NCBI GenBank assembly: GCA_963839475.1
Contig: CAWIVH010000015.1
Coordinates: forward strand, 62,001-126,000
Length of the DNA: 64,000 nucleotides
Direction of reading: 5' to 3'
From: CAWIVH01 sp963839475
Lineage (GTDB): Bacteria > Acidobacteriota > UBA6911
The notes under the pieces are model-generated. The model had not been told where the DNA came from and did no database searches. It was given only the letters and a program-made list of their open reading frames with translations. This document shows, one piece after another, positions 63,491 to 64,000 of the stretch (position 1 is the stretch's first letter; each line of letters opens with the position of its first letter). The position numbers and the translations under genes were made by a program.

Positions 63491-64000
63491 CTACACAAAC
63501 GCAACTCGGGCCGCCGCCGTGCCCTGCAACCAACACCTGCCGAGCTGATCGGCAAAATGACGCAGATTGGCGAGCAACCCGGCAGCGAGACGAAACCTGG
63601 AACCGAAGCGGGTGACGGTGTCTATCCAGGCTTCCGGATTGGCTCCAATCCGATACAGAATCGGAGCCAGATCCGCATCCATAACCCCCCGCTTGTCCGA
63701 CCTGATTACGCGTCCCGACCTGTCCACCAGATCGAAATACTCTCCTGCCGTCATCTGCAGAATCCCTCGCCCCCCGGAACCTGATTGAATGGGACAAAGC
63801 CAGCGGGCGGAAAGGTTGGTATCCTCGGAGGAATCCGTCGCAGTCGCAAGACTGCTGAGATCTGCATCTCCGGAAATACCTGCCTCCATCGATGTTCCTT
63901 TGCCGACAGGCATAGACTCCAGATCTTGTGCCGCTGCATCGTTTAGAGCGAAGGCCATCGTCTCCTTCTGCCACGCACGGATCCGCTCCTGAATGCTGGT
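63491..64000 (-). CDS. REP-associated tyrosine transposase (RAYT), C-terminal part
   Basis: The frame runs off the right edge of the window. The visible ~169 residues contain the typical RAYT tail: TSIQERIRAWQKE, GILQMTAGEYFDLVDRSGRV, IRSDKRGVMDADLAPILYRI and RCWLQGTAAARVAFV. The Y1-type catalytic domain (HUH and Tyr) should lie to the right of 64000. RAYT enzymes move or spread REP-type repeats, and such repeats lie just downstream. Confidence 0.75.
   Translation of the reverse strand, partial: TSIQERIRAWQKETMAFALNDAAAQDLESMPVGKGTSMEAGISGDADLSSLATATDSSEDTNLSARWLCPIQSGSGGRGILQMTAGEYFDLVDRSGRVIRSDKRGVMDADLAPILYRIGANPEAWIDTVTRFGSRFRLAAGLLANLRHFADQLGRCWLQGTAAARVAFV

Noticed and set aside
1..64000. 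tRNA, rRNA and CRISPR arrays in general
   Set aside because: No cloverleaf with a CCA-type end, no conserved rRNA block and no regular repeat-spacer pattern were noticed by eye; a covariance-model scan could still find short RNAs.

Overview
The window looks like a chromosomal segment of an Acidobacteriota bacterium (or a close relative with the same gene habits). Pointers are the Oar-like TonB receptor with an N-terminal carboxypeptidase-regulatory domain, a GWxTD protein, a Ser/Thr kinase fused to a TPR region, split single-domain enzymes, and many secreted glycan-active enzymes. This is inferred from gene content; no rRNA or tRNA was seen.

Layout. 0-6.3 kb: TonB receptor, strong terminator, small secreted peptide, sialidase-like protein, then a 5'-truncated group II intron with an intact reverse transcriptase. 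6.3-15.9 kb: a minus-strand block of ROK regulator, GWxTD protein, PIG-L/ceramidase fusion, frameshifted ceramidase and GH2 exo-glucosaminidase-like enzyme, possibly one amino-sugar or N-acyl-glycan programme. 16-20 kb: recombinase debris and an intact kinase-TPR protein. 20-31.5 kb: glycan genes with many broken copies: a frameshifted polysaccharide deacetylase, a headless GH109 gene, an intact GH38-like enzyme, an S9 peptidase with at least six lesions and a Tat-exported sialidase-like gene with about five lesions. 31.6-35.8 kb: a tight operon of sugar isomerase, split transketolase and TIM-barrel epimerase. 36-38 kb: remains of a second kinase-TPR gene and a frameshifted small gene. 38-45 kb: GH3 and GH5-like hydrolases bracketed by a 129-nt direct repeat, then a VIT/VWA, sigma factor and 76-residue protein cassette. 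45-50 kb: CstB-like persulfide dioxygenase/rhodanese, SLC13 transporter and a site-2 protease gene with an internal deletion. 50-64 kb: Gly-rich secreted protein, YajQ, YfhO-like membrane protein, D-aminoacylase-like amidohydrolase, a heterodimeric ABC exporter, alpha/beta hydrolase, a PaiB-like FMN protein with a Tat-like leader, and the C-terminal part of a REP-associated transposase next to an array of GGGTGTCC-type repeats.

Together the intact enzymes (sialidase-like, GH2, GH3, GH38, PIG-L, ceramidase-like, D-aminoacylase) suggest scavenging of amino-sugar-rich or glycoprotein/glycolipid-like glycans outside the cytoplasm. About ten broken genes among roughly thirty intact ones is a heavy pseudogene load. 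Two of them (near 10190 and 21124) are single-G gains in short G runs and could be sequencing errors; the rest carry several lesions, deletions or truncations and look like real decay.
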